From contig CM068323.1 in assembly GCA_034766995.1 (NCBI GenBank), forward strand, positions 25,647,214 to 25,711,213: a DNA stretch of 64,000 bases. The letters run 5' to 3'. The stretch is from Acanthacorydalis orientalis. Lineage: Eukaryota; Arthropoda; Insecta; Megaloptera; Corydalidae. A program made the position numbers and the translations under genes. Positions 43,894-59,800 of the stretch are shown here, in pieces; positions within the stretch are counted from its first letter, which is position 1; each line of letters begins with the position of its first letter. The notes beneath the pieces were generated by a model. It did no database searches and was not told where the DNA came from. It worked only from the letters and a program-made list of their open reading frames with translations.

Positions 43894-46597
43894 AAATTGT
43901 TTTCTTGTCAACTCTTCTGCGTTTTACAACTACCTGTCAGCAATCAGAGCGTGCATTTACTTAATTTCAAAGACAGTCTATCGCTGTTTCTCTATTTACC
44001 ACTGATTTTTTTTTTCATACGAACGATAAAATAAATATACATTCTGCACATATATACACACACACAAGATCGGATTTCATTCTTCCGATATTTTAATAAA
44101 AATATTGAAAAAAATGGCACTGTTTAGAAAGATATGTGTGTGTAAATATCTCTGAGTTCAGGTTTTATAAAGTATATGGGTTCGATGTAAATAAAGGAAC
44201 GAGAACTGGTAACAAGACAACCTGGAAATCCATCTAATTAATAATTAATACAAGACAGAAATTGAATTGTTTATTGTAACAATTGTTTACTTCACGAACA
44301 CAAATCGTCGACATTAAATCAATTTATTGAACTTGTTATCGTCGTAGCGCTGCAAATATTTTTTTAAAAAAATACTGCAAGTCCGTGTAATCCGTTCGTT
44401 TCATCTTTCGCCTTTCAGCCATGCATTAATTATGTTTGTTGCAACAGAAAAAAAATAAAATGTTTTATTATCGTTCCGGACATGCGACGCACGTTGTTGT
44501 TTATGCAAAGTGAAATCTTGAACTTAACAGCTCTTGTTTTGAACGCTGCCGAGTTATGTGAGAGGAGGATTATTTTTTGTACGTTTTGCCGGTATTTTTT
44601 TTTTTTGTAATGACAAGTTGTACAGTTAAAATAAAAGGTGTTTGTTGTCGAGTGTTGTTTGTGCGATAGGTTGGTGACCGATAGGTCATTAGTCTGGATC
44701 AAGATCTACGATTCAGTCTGTCAGTTTGGATTATAACCCTTTGTTGATCGGAATGATTCAAACAGAACAATGTATCAGTTGTTCAAATTAATTCAGCGAC
44801 TTTAAATTGAATCAATCACAGTTTTGCTTTGAATTAAAGTATTTTCTCATCGTTTCAGGATCTTCAAGTGCGAACCTTAACGTTTAAGAACGATAAATTT
44901 GGTCAAGCAGTTATCGTAACCTCACGAAATAGTAGTGAAAAAGATGGCATCTGAAAAGCAGCATATTAGCCGTTGCATGCTTAACGCAACCCAATTGAAA
45001 ATAAATGATTTCGAAGCTGCGGGGATGATTCGTTCAGCTTTGGGGGAAAGTTAATGCACTGACGACCTCATCTTTAAATATTAATCTAATGCTGAAAATT
45101 TCAACATTAATGGGTTCTCTCATTTATTATTCATATTCTTTGAATGCGACCGATGAAAAGAAACCGATCTGGATCTTTTTTTACATCGACGTCAGTGTAC
45201 ATGTACTGAGAAACGTATAGAGCATTTCACAAATCTGCGTCATACAAAAATTGTCTGCGTTCAGGTGTGTACAATGCACACACGTGTACGTGAGCTCCTG
45301 CACGCATCGATTACAACAAGTCTTCAGTCGCATAATAGGAAATGTGGAGATTCCAGTCCGGTCTATTCGTCAGAATCAACGGCTGTTGCAGCCTTGATGA
45401 GCGACATAAAAGACTTTCATTTACAAATATCTATAGTAGATAGACACACACACGCACACACACATATTTGTGTTTGTGTGACAATCAAAACACACGGTCC
45501 TCCTCCTCTGCGCGACACGTGTGATGTCTTCACGTCAATCAATTGAAAGCGATCACAGTAGAATGCAGGATGAATGAACTTCGAAACGTTTTATGTATGT
45601 GTTTTGTATACGAGTACTTTATTATTATTATCATTATTATTATATTTTTATATTATTGTGTGTGTGTGTGTGTGATGAAAGAGACGCTCGTTCCGCTGCA
45701 CATTTCTCAATTCTTGTACGCAACAGCGTGTATTCCGTTTGAAAATATTTCAATGGAATCAACGTTGAAATAATTGCACACGATGATTCATTTCAGTCAC
45801 GTACAAATTAACAGTATTGTAAAGAAAATGATTGGCTGTACGGAATTTCATCCACCAGACTGTTTTCAATTAGCCGCGCGGACAGACTTGCTGATTTGTT
45901 TGTTTCGAGTGGACTCTATTCGAAATACACGGTTTGAAAAATAAAAAAAAAATAAGCGAATCCATTGTCCGTCCCACAAACCCATCCTGATGGAGGGAAT
46001 GTTGTTCTAACTGTTGATCCAGAAGAATTCAGACTGATTGTTTTTTATGCTTGAACTATGATAAGTTTATCAACAAGGCGTGTAATATGTTTCATATATT
46101 TGTACCTGGATTTCAAGTCATGCTTCTTGTCTGTGAGGTCTTGATTTGATCTTTTTTCTTCCATCGACATCTTCAGGTATATAAACAGAGTATTTACTTG
46201 AAGATAAATGAAATCAGTAGTGGAAGCAAAAGGTCAAACAGTGACATTGACGACAAGAAACATACATTTAATGTCAAGATGATATCCGATCCTAATAGAA
46301 CACTTATAAGGCTAAAAAAATTAAGAAATTATAATATATCAAAAAATCAGACGTCCGATTACCATCTTGTCAAGTCAATACAACATTTTTTAGATGTTAT
46401 GAAGATGTTAAAAATGAACTAGATGACTAATTCAAAGGTTTCTAATTTTTAAGAAAGAGGAATTAAAATGTTGACTGAGAGATAGAGGAAGATTGTCTTA
46501 AACAATGCGAATTATATTTAAAATTCATTTTTAATAAATAAAATTGTTGTTGATATTTACTTCTTTCATTAAAAAAAAAGACATTCTTTTCGGCACA

Positions 46598-46662
<65 letters not shown>

Positions 46663-49600
46663 CACACACACTACACCCTTCAAAAGAAAAAAAAGCGAGT
46701 AATTCTGTGTTATTTGGTATTAACTATTGTTTTTTACTGAATGTGTTCGTTTAGAAAAGTAGTTATTTGCAAAAAAATCTATTCATGTTTCTATTAGGAA
46801 ACTGTTTTTTGTCGTTTGAATGATACATTTCCAAACATGTAATTGAAAACGTCACAAGAGATTAACGCTGAGTGTTGATTGATCGATCAAAAAAAAAGGA
46901 TAATCGGTTGAAAAAACCTGTATGCTGTACACACACGTCCGAGTGTGCAGGTAATTACAACAATTCTAAATCATTAAGCAGCTAGTTCAATAAACTGTCT
47001 CTTCTATTTATAGAAAATAATAATATATAAATATAAATGTGCCCGACAGTCAGTCAGTCATGGCGCACACACACACACACGTGTCACGTTTCAGATAATC
47101 ATTTTTTTTTTCAGATTTGTTTCTCTCGCACCATTTATCAAATCTGGTGCAACGGGTCTGTTGCGTTAATCTTTCACTTGTGCCACTCGCACCTACACAC
47201 ACACATACATTTAATGAATTCGATTTGGTCTCGTGCCGGTTTCATACAAGTGAAATAAAAATGTAATACAGATTGAGAAATGCAATTATTGCCACGTTCA
47301 AATTCGGTTTCATGTATACATATAGACATAATTACGCATTTCTTAAACCTCGTCTCGCAGACGTGCCCGTTTCATGGTTAAATAATCATGTGAGAGATTT
47401 ACTAATCATAAATTATTACACGCACACACACACGACATGCCTCCATAATACAATGTAAATGTTTAATTAACGAACAATGGGATCGAGTTTTGTTTTCTGT
47501 GTACACACATTGTCTCTCTTTTCGAATTCAATGTCTGTCAAAATGTGCCGTGCAGACTGGAGATAGAAGCCTCTCGACCGTCAATCGAAAGAACGGCCTA
47601 TGTGGATTTCGAAAATTGTAAAATGATCGATTGATAAGTGAGATAAGTCGATTTTTGCACGAGAGAAAGTTTGAGGCACAACAAGACTTCATTACGATCA
47701 TTATCGACGTTTAATTATGCATTAAAATAGTGTATCATGGCTTGTCGGTTTGGAGATGATGGATCGTCATCGAAATGCGCTTAGGAAACAATCAAATAAT
47801 GATTTATTGAAAGTTTTTCAACGAGAAAAAAATGTGAAATTTGCGGATTGAATACGCGATTTGTGAGAGCAGTCTATTATTAGTTGTACAAATTAATTCG
47901 GTGATGATACAGTGTTGCTGGAGGAAATCGAAACAAATCCAGAATTAACAGTTCAAGAATTGTCTAATAGACTTCAGTGCCCCTGATCAGCAGTATAAGA
48001 ACATGTGAAAAAAATTGAAAAGGTCTGGACAGAAGGTGAATATTAGTGGGAAATCTTCACACGAGACATCCGTCACTGGCCACGCACCTAGAGCCATTTT
48101 TCAACAGCGGCTCTCTGCTATAAACAGTGTTATAACTCTATGATTGATTCAATTTAAAGGCACGGAATTAATTTCAACACCTAACAGTTTGTCGATAGAA
48201 TGAAGAGTTGATTTGTGAAAGCAGTCTACTAGAATCCGTCCCATTCATCTGAACGTGTGATGTTAAAATCGAGCGCAGAGAAAAATATCGCTGAAGAGAA
48301 AAAATAAAACACTCTCATCAAGGCTCTCTCGGTCGGCACGTCGTCGAGTCTGATGCATTCTCTGATTATGAATATTTATACGTGTGACGTTTATAGATCA
48401 ATTTGCAATAAACGCAGCGTTAAACAAATATAGATTCGTCCTTGTAAACATCTTAAAGGTTGCCTTACGACAGCCGTGTGACATAAATATGCCAGTTATT
48501 TAAAACGAACACACAACTCGTACGACGACTATAAACGATAATTATCAGTAAACACCTATTATTTGGTTCAATGCGAGCGCGGTCGAAGCGCACACTTGAA
48601 CAATTAAATATATACATGCACGAACATTATCAGTACTGTGTTTTATTCAGTCGCTGATTTGTGTGAAGTAACGATTATGTATCATAAAAAGATTTGTAAA
48701 CAATACATTGTTGTGTACGAAACGATTGCAAATTTAACATAATCTCTAGTTTATTGCACGAGAGTCGTTGAAAATTCGACACAAATTACACAACAGGACA
48801 TTACTGTGTCTTGATATGAACTATCAGTCTCTTTCCACAATACCATCAATATTGCAGTTCGAATTTTATGAATATCATAGAAAGAATGACGAAATTCGTG
48901 AAGAATATTATACGAGATAGAATCGGTGTTCAATCAAATCTTTTAGGTGGGCGGAATCCAGAATTCTATCTCGTAGGAATAAACAAACTTGTTTCCCGCC
49001 AGGAAAAATGTATGCAGGCCAATGGTCATCATTTCAATTAATGAATATAATTTTTAACTGTGATATGTGCATCTTCATACACGATACGTAAAAACCGCAA
49101 TTATTTTTGCACCAACCAAATAGAACGTGATGTGTTTACCATAAATTTGTTTAACTCAGAGATATTTGAACGAAACAGTTCGGGGAAAAGATAAAAAATG
49201 TTCGAATCACAGTCCCATTCAGAGAAAAAAACATCTGGTGTTCATTCAGTATAAACAATTTTGTGGTGAACTGCACAGCATCGACCGACATCTCACTTAA
49301 AACGTCAAACGAAACTATAAAATCTTCAAGATATTTCAATCGATCGAAAGCATACACAAACAGTATCTGCTGCTGGAAGGCGTTGTATCATAAACAAAAT
49401 AGTAAAGAGATCCGGTACGAGGCTCATCAAAGCTCTCCCGAACAGATACACGCGACTCCGCTAAAATATTATAAACTTCTTGTAAGTTTATAGCAGGTTT
49501 AATAAACTGTTCGTGAACGGTTTTTTTTTCTTTTAGCAAATTTCTAAAGCAAACGATTATTTTATAAACAAGAGGCCGTTATGAATATCCGTCGCCTGTC

Positions 49601-51444
49601 ATTTCATCGCCAAACATTCCGTCGACGTTGAAATGTTTATCCGCGTGGGCGTCTGAAGTCTTCTTCAGCACGATGTCTTTTTCATTCTAGAATCAGGCAG
49701 TGCATACGTGTAATGCCTCTATCTTCTTCGATTCGGTGAACGCACACAGAAGTGTGCATTAATTCATACATGCGAACAGACTGAGTTATGTGTATGCGCA
49801 CACAGGATTATTAGATAAAAAAATATGAAATGTTTTCGTAGACATTTTATTTTCGGATGATTGGAAAATAAACCATTCTGTGTAAATATTTAATCGGCGA
49901 CGTTGAACATCGTTTACACGAACGCGAATGTGTTTACACAATGAACAGATTTTATAGAGATACTCCTCGGGGCACTTTTTTTCACACACACACATACACT
50001 GTTTATAAGGAAAATCTGCGAAATTCGTGTACTCTTCGTTATTTATATATTTCTATAGAATTATGTAATTCGTTCGCGTGGGTGGTAGACCGCCAGACTA
50101 GAACATCACATCCACCATGCTTAACAGCAGAACACACATTTTTAGTTTTCAGCTCTTCGTTTTTATTCGTACGTACCATAACCTTTCCATCAGAGCCAGA
50201 AACATTAAATTTCGACTCATCAGTGTACAGAACTGATTTGCAAAATCGCGGAGGCTTATTGACATGTGCCTTTGCAAATTCTAATCTTAGTATTTTATCT
50301 TTCTCACTGATGTTAGGCTTTTTCCTAGGTAACCGTCCTTTAAATCCAGCTTTGTGTAATACATTTCTCACTGTTTCGGATACAATTTCTATTTTATATT
50401 CATTTTTCAGCATGTTTGTAAGCTCAGGTGCACTTGTTTTGGGAATTTCATGTATAGTTTTCTGAGAATAGCTCGTCTAATTTTCTTGGTCGACCAGAAC
50501 GAGGTCTATTTTCAATTGTTTTTAGTTTTTTATGTTTATTTTCTATATATTGCACTGTTGCATGTGACTTTTTGATAGTTTTTTGCTATCTGCCTCAAAG
50601 ATTGTTCTTCTTATCTAAAACTAATAATTAATTCACGAATTGACAAAGGTATTTCAATTTAAATGCCTATATATTTCAACCACATTAAGCGAAACTAAAC
50701 TGGAAACTGCTGATACCCTTTAGCACACTAACAACCGAACAAGTACCAGTAAAATGGGGTCTTCCTCGACGATATATGGAAACTCTTACTTAGTATTTTT
50801 TAACATAACATTAATTTTTAAATAACATATAAAAATGGTCAATTTCATGGTGGTAGATTAAAGATACTATTTAGGTTACAATCAACCATAACAGTAAGAA
50901 GTGAGGATCCTTATATGATCTCTCTATGCCTTTTGAAACACGCATTCAGTTATAAAACTCGGACATTACTGAAAAAGTTAATAAGCATTTATTTAAAAAA
51001 AAAAACAGAACTGTTTGAATACCAGTGCAATACAAACTTTGAGTGTGAACAGCACAGACTGGAAACACTTGGTAGAAACTTTCTGACTCCCTTGTAGATT
51101 TATAGGACATTGATATTAAACGTTTCAGTTGAAATCGATTTTTGTTTAATCGAAAAACCAACTAATTTAGTTGTCAAGTCGAATAAAAAGATATCAGTCA
51201 TTATATAATCAAATAAATAATAAAGTTGATCGAATTCATTACAAGTGAAAGTACAGACATTTTGTTTCAGTTAAATAATTAAAATATTTACTAGTTTCCT
51301 AAAATGAAAAATATTAATATGACAAAAGTATGAAATTATTTGCTGTTTCATTCGAGATATTCTTATCAAAAGACACTTGAACGAAAATATCGAAACTTCT
51401 AGTAATTTTCTTATCTTTTTGTTAAGATTTTTTTATTTATTCAC

Positions 51445-51509
<65 letters not shown>

Positions 51510-52687
51510 AATCGTGCAATAACAAACAAGGAGAGCAATAAATAATCTGCGTCATTACGCAAACTTCTGTAACTTTATCTTGCAGCAAGCGACTTTCAAA
51601 CAACTGGAGATTTGAAACAAGGATTAACTGATGAGTGATTTACAGCCTAAAGTTTTATTGGTTTTGCTTTTGTCCTGTGTTCTGGATTTAAATGCATTTT
51701 CAAAATGCGAGAGTGGGAATTTCTGAATGAATTCTCGGCCGTGTGTTTGTTTGAACGGCGTTTGGAATTTTATAAAAATAAATACACAACGCAGCCGTGA
51801 CTTTGAAATGTCCAGAACGGTTCTGTTCAATCGTTGAGTTTCAATTAATAAAAATGAGCGTGTTATTCTATAACATAGATTCACAAAATCACTAATATAA
51901 TATTTATTGAATCCATCATAAATTTATACAAACGAATCGAATCACTTCTTTCGAAAAGCGATTATGAACATTTCGACGTAGGTGTCACTGCATCGAATCC
52001 GTCTGATTCTTATCTATAATTTATGGATTATCGTACGTGCGTCACAGTTGTGATTTTCAACAATCGCTCTGTCTCTTTGTCAACGAGTCGCCGTGTACCA
52101 TTGACAAATCTGTTTGTCATGTCGGTCGTACGAGACGAGGCTACACGGACACAAATATTTGTTTGGTACTTTCTAAGAAGGCTCGAGATTATTTGGGTGT
52201 CGATAAGGTCACAGACTTATTAACAGACGAGTTAACAGTGTCAAGAAAGTGGTGTACACCTCTGTACGCTTGCAGAGTTCGTCGAATGATCTGTTGAAAG
52301 TCGAGTTTAGTCAAAAATTCCAGTTGCACTATCAAATCTGAGGAGAAAATAAAACTGGTCGGCGTGAAGCTGCTTCTCAGCATCAAAAAAAGCCACTTCC
52401 GGCCTACTACTATCCTAATGTAAACCAGCCCTTAGTACTCTACATTCTCTATCCCAAAGTGTTTACATTATGCTAGTAACGGGATAGTACGCACTCTACC
52501 GTTTCTTATCCTAACGTAAACCATGCCTTACTACCGTCATCACGACCATTTTGGGAATTCTTTGACCCTCCCTCACAAGTTAAAACGCAGCACCGTTGAT
52601 TTGTTTGTTATTAACACGGTTAAACTGATTAAAAAGTATACTTTTTCATATAATTTCCCTACATTGATTTATTGTTAAGTCTATCAA

Positions 52688-52742
<55 letters not shown>

Positions 52743-55700
52743 CGGCACAACTGTTTAAAAATCAGAGTGATAGATATTACAATTCTTGATAAAATATCCT
52801 GTCAAGACGTTTTAGAATCTATCTGAATCCCACGTGCACCTCTATGACTTGTATATCAAACGTTTTTACTTGAAACTGTTTGTACAAATGAGACGTAATA
52901 GCAATTATCTAATCATATGTTGAAATTAACACAGGACTAATCGTTGATAATACAAACAATCGTTTTTTTTTTTCATAAATATGTAACACTATTAAATCAG
53001 TGTCGCATCACATGTTATGAATAATTGCCTTTTTTTATTGAAGGCCATCAGATATTTTCATAAATTGAGTACTAACCTTTAATCAATTAAGTTCTGTTGA
53101 TTTATAATTTAATAAATCTGATTTATCATGCACACACACTCATACACAAATATTATGTGTATATTAATTAGAATGTGTGCATATATTAATTAGAATACAT
53201 TCGAATTTTCTCTCTAAAGAAACAGACAGTTTCTGCGACTCGAATGCATTCGTTTTATCTAAAATACAAATATTTACAACGCTCTGACTAGAAAATTGTG
53301 TCAAGGTGTGAAAGTGTACGACATTTGACCTAGTCTAACCCTAACAGTTTTTTTTTTTTTAAAATAATAACATAAATAACGAATATATTGAAACGAATGA
53401 TACCAGGAAGAAAACACCGATTGATATTTATTCTAATTTACATAGCTCGCGAGTCGTACGAGCAACAAATGTCAATGGCACGGCGCTGAATGTGTGTGTG
53501 TGTGTGTGTTATCAGCGATTGAGAAAAATCTGTGCCGTCCATTAATCAAACGGGTCTCTGTTCTGTACAAACGTTTTAACGTATAAACGAACAGCTACTG
53601 AAATTCAAGGCGGATAAGAACAACTGACCATGTACATTAAAATATCGAATGTCTTGTCGAATATCGTGGATTGTCAATTTCGAACACAACCTTACTGAAT
53701 GTCTGCAATCATTCATGTTTCGACATAGAAAGGTTATTTACATAATTGAATAACTGAACAAATGAAATAAATTAATGTACAAAAGAGTCGGAGTGGCCGT
53801 TCGACGCAGTGGATTCGTTCGAGGTGTTCCAGTGATTATCTCATTTTTTTCCCCCCGCAGAAAACCAACAGTGAAGACATCGGTGTCTGATCTCTTGATG
53901 CTGCTACGTGTACAAATTGAATTAATTCAATTAAAAGCTTCTGTTTAAATTATTAAATTATTTACATTTTGCAATGACTGACAGTACACGCCCGTTCGGT
54001 ACAAAAACGTTCAATACCTCAATGCACGTGGATTAATTCGGAAGATTTATTTTTGTTAATAAAAACAAACACTGAACTGCAAACAATTAAAGTTATATAA
54101 CTCGAGAACAATATCTCAAATCCGCCGTAATGTTCTACCGATTATAATAAGTGTGTCATTATTTTATTAACAATGTAATTGGAACAGAGGTGTAATTGTT
54201 CCACAATGTCATGTTATTAGCTGTTTTTCTTAAAGAAAAAAATAATATATGAACGTATCTATGTGCTATATATATATACACATATATATCTTCATTTCAA
54301 CCGTTCCAACAACTGGTATATTAATGGACGTAGACAACAGATCAGTTTATTGATTTTAAACAAGACGGACGGAATTCCAATCAATAAAAAGAACGTACTG
54401 TCGTTTCATATTAAGACCAATTGACACTATTTGATCAATGCGATTCGATCAGCAGACATCATATTCACTGTCAATACTTTCAATGAACGCAATTGTCCTC
54501 AATTCTTCAGTTCAACTAGTTTCCGCTTACTCGTCTGTCATTCCCACTCGTACAGATTCTACAAATCTAGCATTATTCGTCACAATTTCTGTTATCGAGC
54601 ATAAGAGAAAAATATACAGATCAAGTTTGGTACGAAAATTACAAAAAAGGAGACGGAAAATTCTATACTTAATTTTGTATCGGTTTTGAAAAAAAAGTGG
54701 ACTGAATCAAACCCGAATCAAAACTGAATCATCACTCTCGGGAGAGGTCAAATCATTATTAATTATTAATAACAAAAATAAAGATGAATCTTCTTAATAA
54801 AAAAAATACAGTTCATCTATTTTTAATTAGAATGAACATTTTGATACGCTGGTAATTCGACAAAAACGTACAATTATCATTCGATATATGTGTGAAGGGA
54901 AACTGTCACGTTATTTGACATAATTGTTCAACTTAAAAAAATCATTTTTATCATTGAAAATAGTTTTGTCCGCCTGATGTTGCGTTTCGGGCCAGTGTGC
55001 GCCGTTCCGATGTCTCGAGCAGGTCTAGGTCCCGTTTTTATTGATGATTAGGGTTTCGGCGAAGGGGCCAGTGGTTCAGTGACGTTTACACACGTTCACG
55101 GTTCATTAAAATCGGTGGTCCGGTTCTCAAACCCGTCCTTGTATTGTATCGAATTCACGGCGCAATGTCGACGTTCTTCTGCACGAACATATGAATATCA
55201 TTTCAGATCGGAAAACACTGATAAGAGCACACGATCCGTCTGTGAATGTAATTATTTGCAGTGAAAATAATGTCGACCGATCGTACATCCAGATTTTGCA
55301 CGGTGCAACGACCCGTCGGTTCGTCGCCGTTTGTTGAACGATCAGAGGTGCTCGTTAAGCGGAACGCGCTCGCCGTCGCGCCGCCATGCGGTCTCTGTGG
55401 CCAGAGTGCCGGGGTCCGACGATCGTGCGAACCGCCGATTACACAATAAACAAGTTTAAACAGTTACACCGACGTTTATCTGTCCGCTGTGTGTGTATGA
55501 GTATCGCGGAGACGCTGTAATAACAGCCAGAATTAGAATCTGTGTTCGGGGACCTCGAACGGACGTCCGATCCGACGCAGATTTTATCTGGCAAGACGTT
55601 ACTGCGCTCGAAACGTTTTATAACCGGACTGGTGTTTTCAGCACGTTCTCTTAATGGTTCTAAAAACATTAACTGAAACTGATTTCGGTCTTTATAAAGT

Positions 55701-56798
55701 GAATCTATTCTTTATCTTGACCTGTGCTCTGCAATCGCAATCTTTTTATCGGCGACACAAAATGCATCCACAAACACATCCATAAATACACGTGACAATC
55801 AACGAGTAGTCAAATCGATCACATCAAAAATCAACGGCAAGTGGAAGCATATTCTAGACGACGTCAGAACAAATACATTTTTTGAATTTACATTGTCTTT
55901 TTTTCCGGAAAACCTAGACACGGCCACTGACGAATATCAAAAAACTAGGCACTTCTAACAGAGTAGCAAGATGTCTGTCATGGACAAGAAGTATCAAGGC
56001 GTTTGTGTAAGTCTAAGTACGCTGGCTGATTACTGAAAAGGCTCAGACATTCCACATGTTGTAGGCCTTCTATTATAGGAAATCAACACGGATCGCATTT
56101 TAATTAGTGTGATAATTATATCGAATCGTTTGAAAACATATTTTTTCAAATATAAACTTAATGAGTTGAGACGGTAATTAAGACCTGGGGATACATATTC
56201 GACTTCAGTATAGAAATCGTTATAAATATCCGATAGAAAAATGTATTTTTTTTTGATTACTCAGTGTTATTGATTTAACTGTAGACCAACAAGTCAATAC
56301 ATCTATTTCTCCTTCAAGACAGAACTCGAAATACATTAATATGACACACTGGCAATTTCGAATGTTGGAGTCAAGGTCTCACGTATGAATAACGGTTTTG
56401 AAAACACTTCACACTAACCTACATTCGTCAAACAAAACATATGGAAAACTAGCATTGATCTCCTTTACAGGAAACAAAAAATTATTTTCAACAACTCTGC
56501 ATCCACTTACTCCAAATATTCTACAAAACAGTGTTCGGATTCCGTACAACATCTCTATTTCTTTAAGAGTGCATGAAGGTTAAAAAAGGCTGGATGTTAT
56601 AAAAACGTATATTGAACGGTAAACAGCTTGTGTGTGCAAGTTTGAAAAAAATCGTACAAAAAATATAAACAACACTATTTGTAATATATTCATGGCAGGT
56701 AAGTATGAGAAATTTAATAGATTCAATGAATATTAAACTACTTAAATGATATATGAATCGAATGAAAAAAAATAATTATTCATATACATCAATCACTG

Positions 56799-56838
<40 letters not shown>

Positions 56839-59800
56839 GTTAATAAATTTAGATGAACTCTAGAATCTATAAAGTAAAAAAAAAACTCTGGCGAGAAAAT
56901 CGTATTAAAACGATTTATGAGCTTGAAATAAACTACTTAAACTTTTTCTACACACAAGCATTTCTAGTATTCAGTAAGTTTTATTATTTATAAATTTAAT
57001 TATATTTTTTTAAACTCTATTACTGACAAAATAAGACAATATACTTATTTATTTCAGACATAGAAGCTTGAGCGTTGGATCATTCATTATTGGTTTCAAT
57101 TTTCTTTATGAGATTTTAAGACCTTCAGAATATAAAAAATAACTAACTAGTAATTTTTGTAAAATAGTCAAGTGATTCAACACGAAATTGCGCAATGGAG
57201 ATAACAAATGCAGAACTATAAAAACTGACATACGAAATAAAACAATTAATAATAATAAAAAAAACACACAGCTGAAGAAATAGAATACAGATATTAGATT
57301 GAATCGACGTCCCCATATTTTCATTAAATATTTCACAGCGCACAGGTGTGAGTAGTAATTAACGTTTCATTAACATATATATTTTCAATAAAGACAACGT
57401 TTAAACGAACAGCACAGAGAGGAAAACATCAGAAGGATCCGTGTACGAGTTAACGCACATACCGGAATAAATATCCTCATTATCATTTTTATTGCAAATA
57501 TTCGGTGTTTTTTTCCTTCTTGGACAGAACGTGTTTGAAGGTCGCTTTTCGTTCACGAATCCGCGAAGAATCGCAAATAATGAATATATTATTTACATAA
57601 TGTATGCGTCTGCTGTGTGTACAGAGGATACAAAATCCGGATAATATATAATTGTTCCTAGAGTTATTGCTGTATAAACAAATTTAGAAGTTGATGTTGG
57701 TACAAGACAAGTGAGCGTACGTGGACACATTTTAACAGCCATTAATATGCACAGGTTAGACGAGCAAATGAATGGGCACATGCTATGAATTATGCATTAA
57801 TTGCTTTACTGAATTATGGTTGACTCACTGGTACACAGCGCGGTTTTCAGATAAGGCAAGAAGTTGGAATTGTGTTCAATGCGTGTACGGATTTGGTCGT
57901 AGGAACGGACAAACTTACATCACTCCAATGTTGCTTAACCTCTTAACTCGAGATAAACGCTTAAGGGGTTAATTAGTCAATTAAATCTTTCCACCAGTGA
58001 GTTTATTCCCTCAATGATAAATAGTTTTTTTTTAAAAAAAATATCTTGCAAGACGGATTAGATGCGAACTAGAGTGTCTTTTTTTTAAGAAACATTCCGC
58101 AAGAATATCTTATCTAGTGTTCAATATTTGTACTTGATATCAATAAATGTGGTGGATATTTATTTAAGAGATGTCGACCGGTCGAACTTGGACATAGGAG
58201 ATATTATTCAAGAACACGAAATGATGAGAAACGATTTTTCCTGGATAGACACATCACAGGCGAAGAAAAGCTGTTCAATCAGATAATTTATTCACATTTA
58301 AAAATCGCAATCGGTTCATTCTTGTACCTGCTTATAGCGTACTCAATCGTTACTATAACTGGAATCATTTATGCGTTGTGAAAAAGCGGATATTGCCAAA
58401 CTGATGTCGATTTCTTTTCCAAATTTATATACACGGACTGTACTTTATATACAACACGAACGGACGATGAAGTCAGAGTCGTTACGATCGAACGACACGT
58501 GCACTCCACACATCATTCATCAATCTGACTCGTGCGTTTTGTATTTGACTACGTTTTCATACTCGATACATCTTTGAATAACTCCATTTCTATTTTAATT
58601 GATCTGAAATGTACATTTAACGATCAGCTTCCGTTCATGTGATCGTTTTCGAACACACAGCCAGACACGTTATTTATGTACAGAAACATCAATAATCTAA
58701 TAATCGACCCTCGAACTGCGCTCTCGTTTCTAATTAAAACAGCGCATTTGACAAGAATTAAACGGAGTCAATTAATAAGGATGTAATTTAGACAGCAAAC
58801 TTCCTTACTGTTCACGTTTTAATAGTCATAATGTATAAACATTTTTTTATTTGAAGAGTATGAACATAAATCACAAGAAAAAAACAACACATGTGTGTGC
58901 ATTGATTGTAGGTTACTGTAATAAATTAGTAGTTGGTTTATTAATGGTGCTATTTTTGTGTTTATTCTATTGAACGTATAGTAGATTGCAGCGATTTTCT
59001 TTTGCTCGACTCGTTATTTACAATTATGGAAGAGAATAAAGATAACTTGTTTTTCTATTTTTAATGTGTATGTAGAGTTTGATTTATAGTTCAGTTGTAT
59101 TTTTTTAAAAAAAAAGAAATTGAGAATAAGATAGATTGATATTTAAAAATCGAAGCCATTGGGAATAAGAAATTGTTATGTAATTTTTATATGAGGATCC
59201 TGCAACGATATTGAAATCTAGCTTGTTTTTCAAAAAGCGCTTGCTTCAGACCGACTTCATCTAAAGCTTGAATATCTGGGAATTCTCGAATATCTGCAAG
59301 AATATGTGATAATAACTGAATTTCGGACCCGATTTCTAATCTAAATATTAAATAATTACTAAATTTAATTTGTAACAGTGGACCAATCTTCAAGTAAATA
59401 TTACACTGTTAATTTTATTGTTTTAAGATCTGATAAACTACTCGCACTGTTTTATTTTGATTTCACTGTTTCATTTCGACTGAATTAGTATTGAAATATT
59501 TGTGTCTGAAACAGGGACTCGTACGAAAAAAGCGTGTAGCATAATTGAAAAGTGAACTTTCGATTCAGTCTCGACAGCGTTCTGAATACGAAAAAGTGTA
59601 CCCTATTAGAAAATCAATAGCGACCGCCTGACAAACTCGATCGGCCAGATTAGAGCTGCACAGTAGAGAAAAAATTGATTTCGGCGTGTTAATTTTTTTT
59701 CGGCATGCGGACGGCCAGTGAGTCGACAGAATTAGAATGGCGCATTGCTCATTCAACCCCAGGTCATAGGTCGTCGACCATCGACGTTTGTAACTGTTAA

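Noticed and set aside
46198..46422. 74-codon Lys/Asn-rich plus-strand frame
   Set aside because: AT-driven composition with no motif; consistent with chance.
49941..50465. 174-codon plus-strand open frame
   Set aside because: Antisense shadow of the Tc1 relic on the minus strand.
55261..55449. 62-codon plus-strand frame with CGLCGQSAG in the CpG-rich block
   Set aside because: No family recognised, no matching splice site of suitable phase, and stops close by; kept only as an unexplained CpG-rich block.
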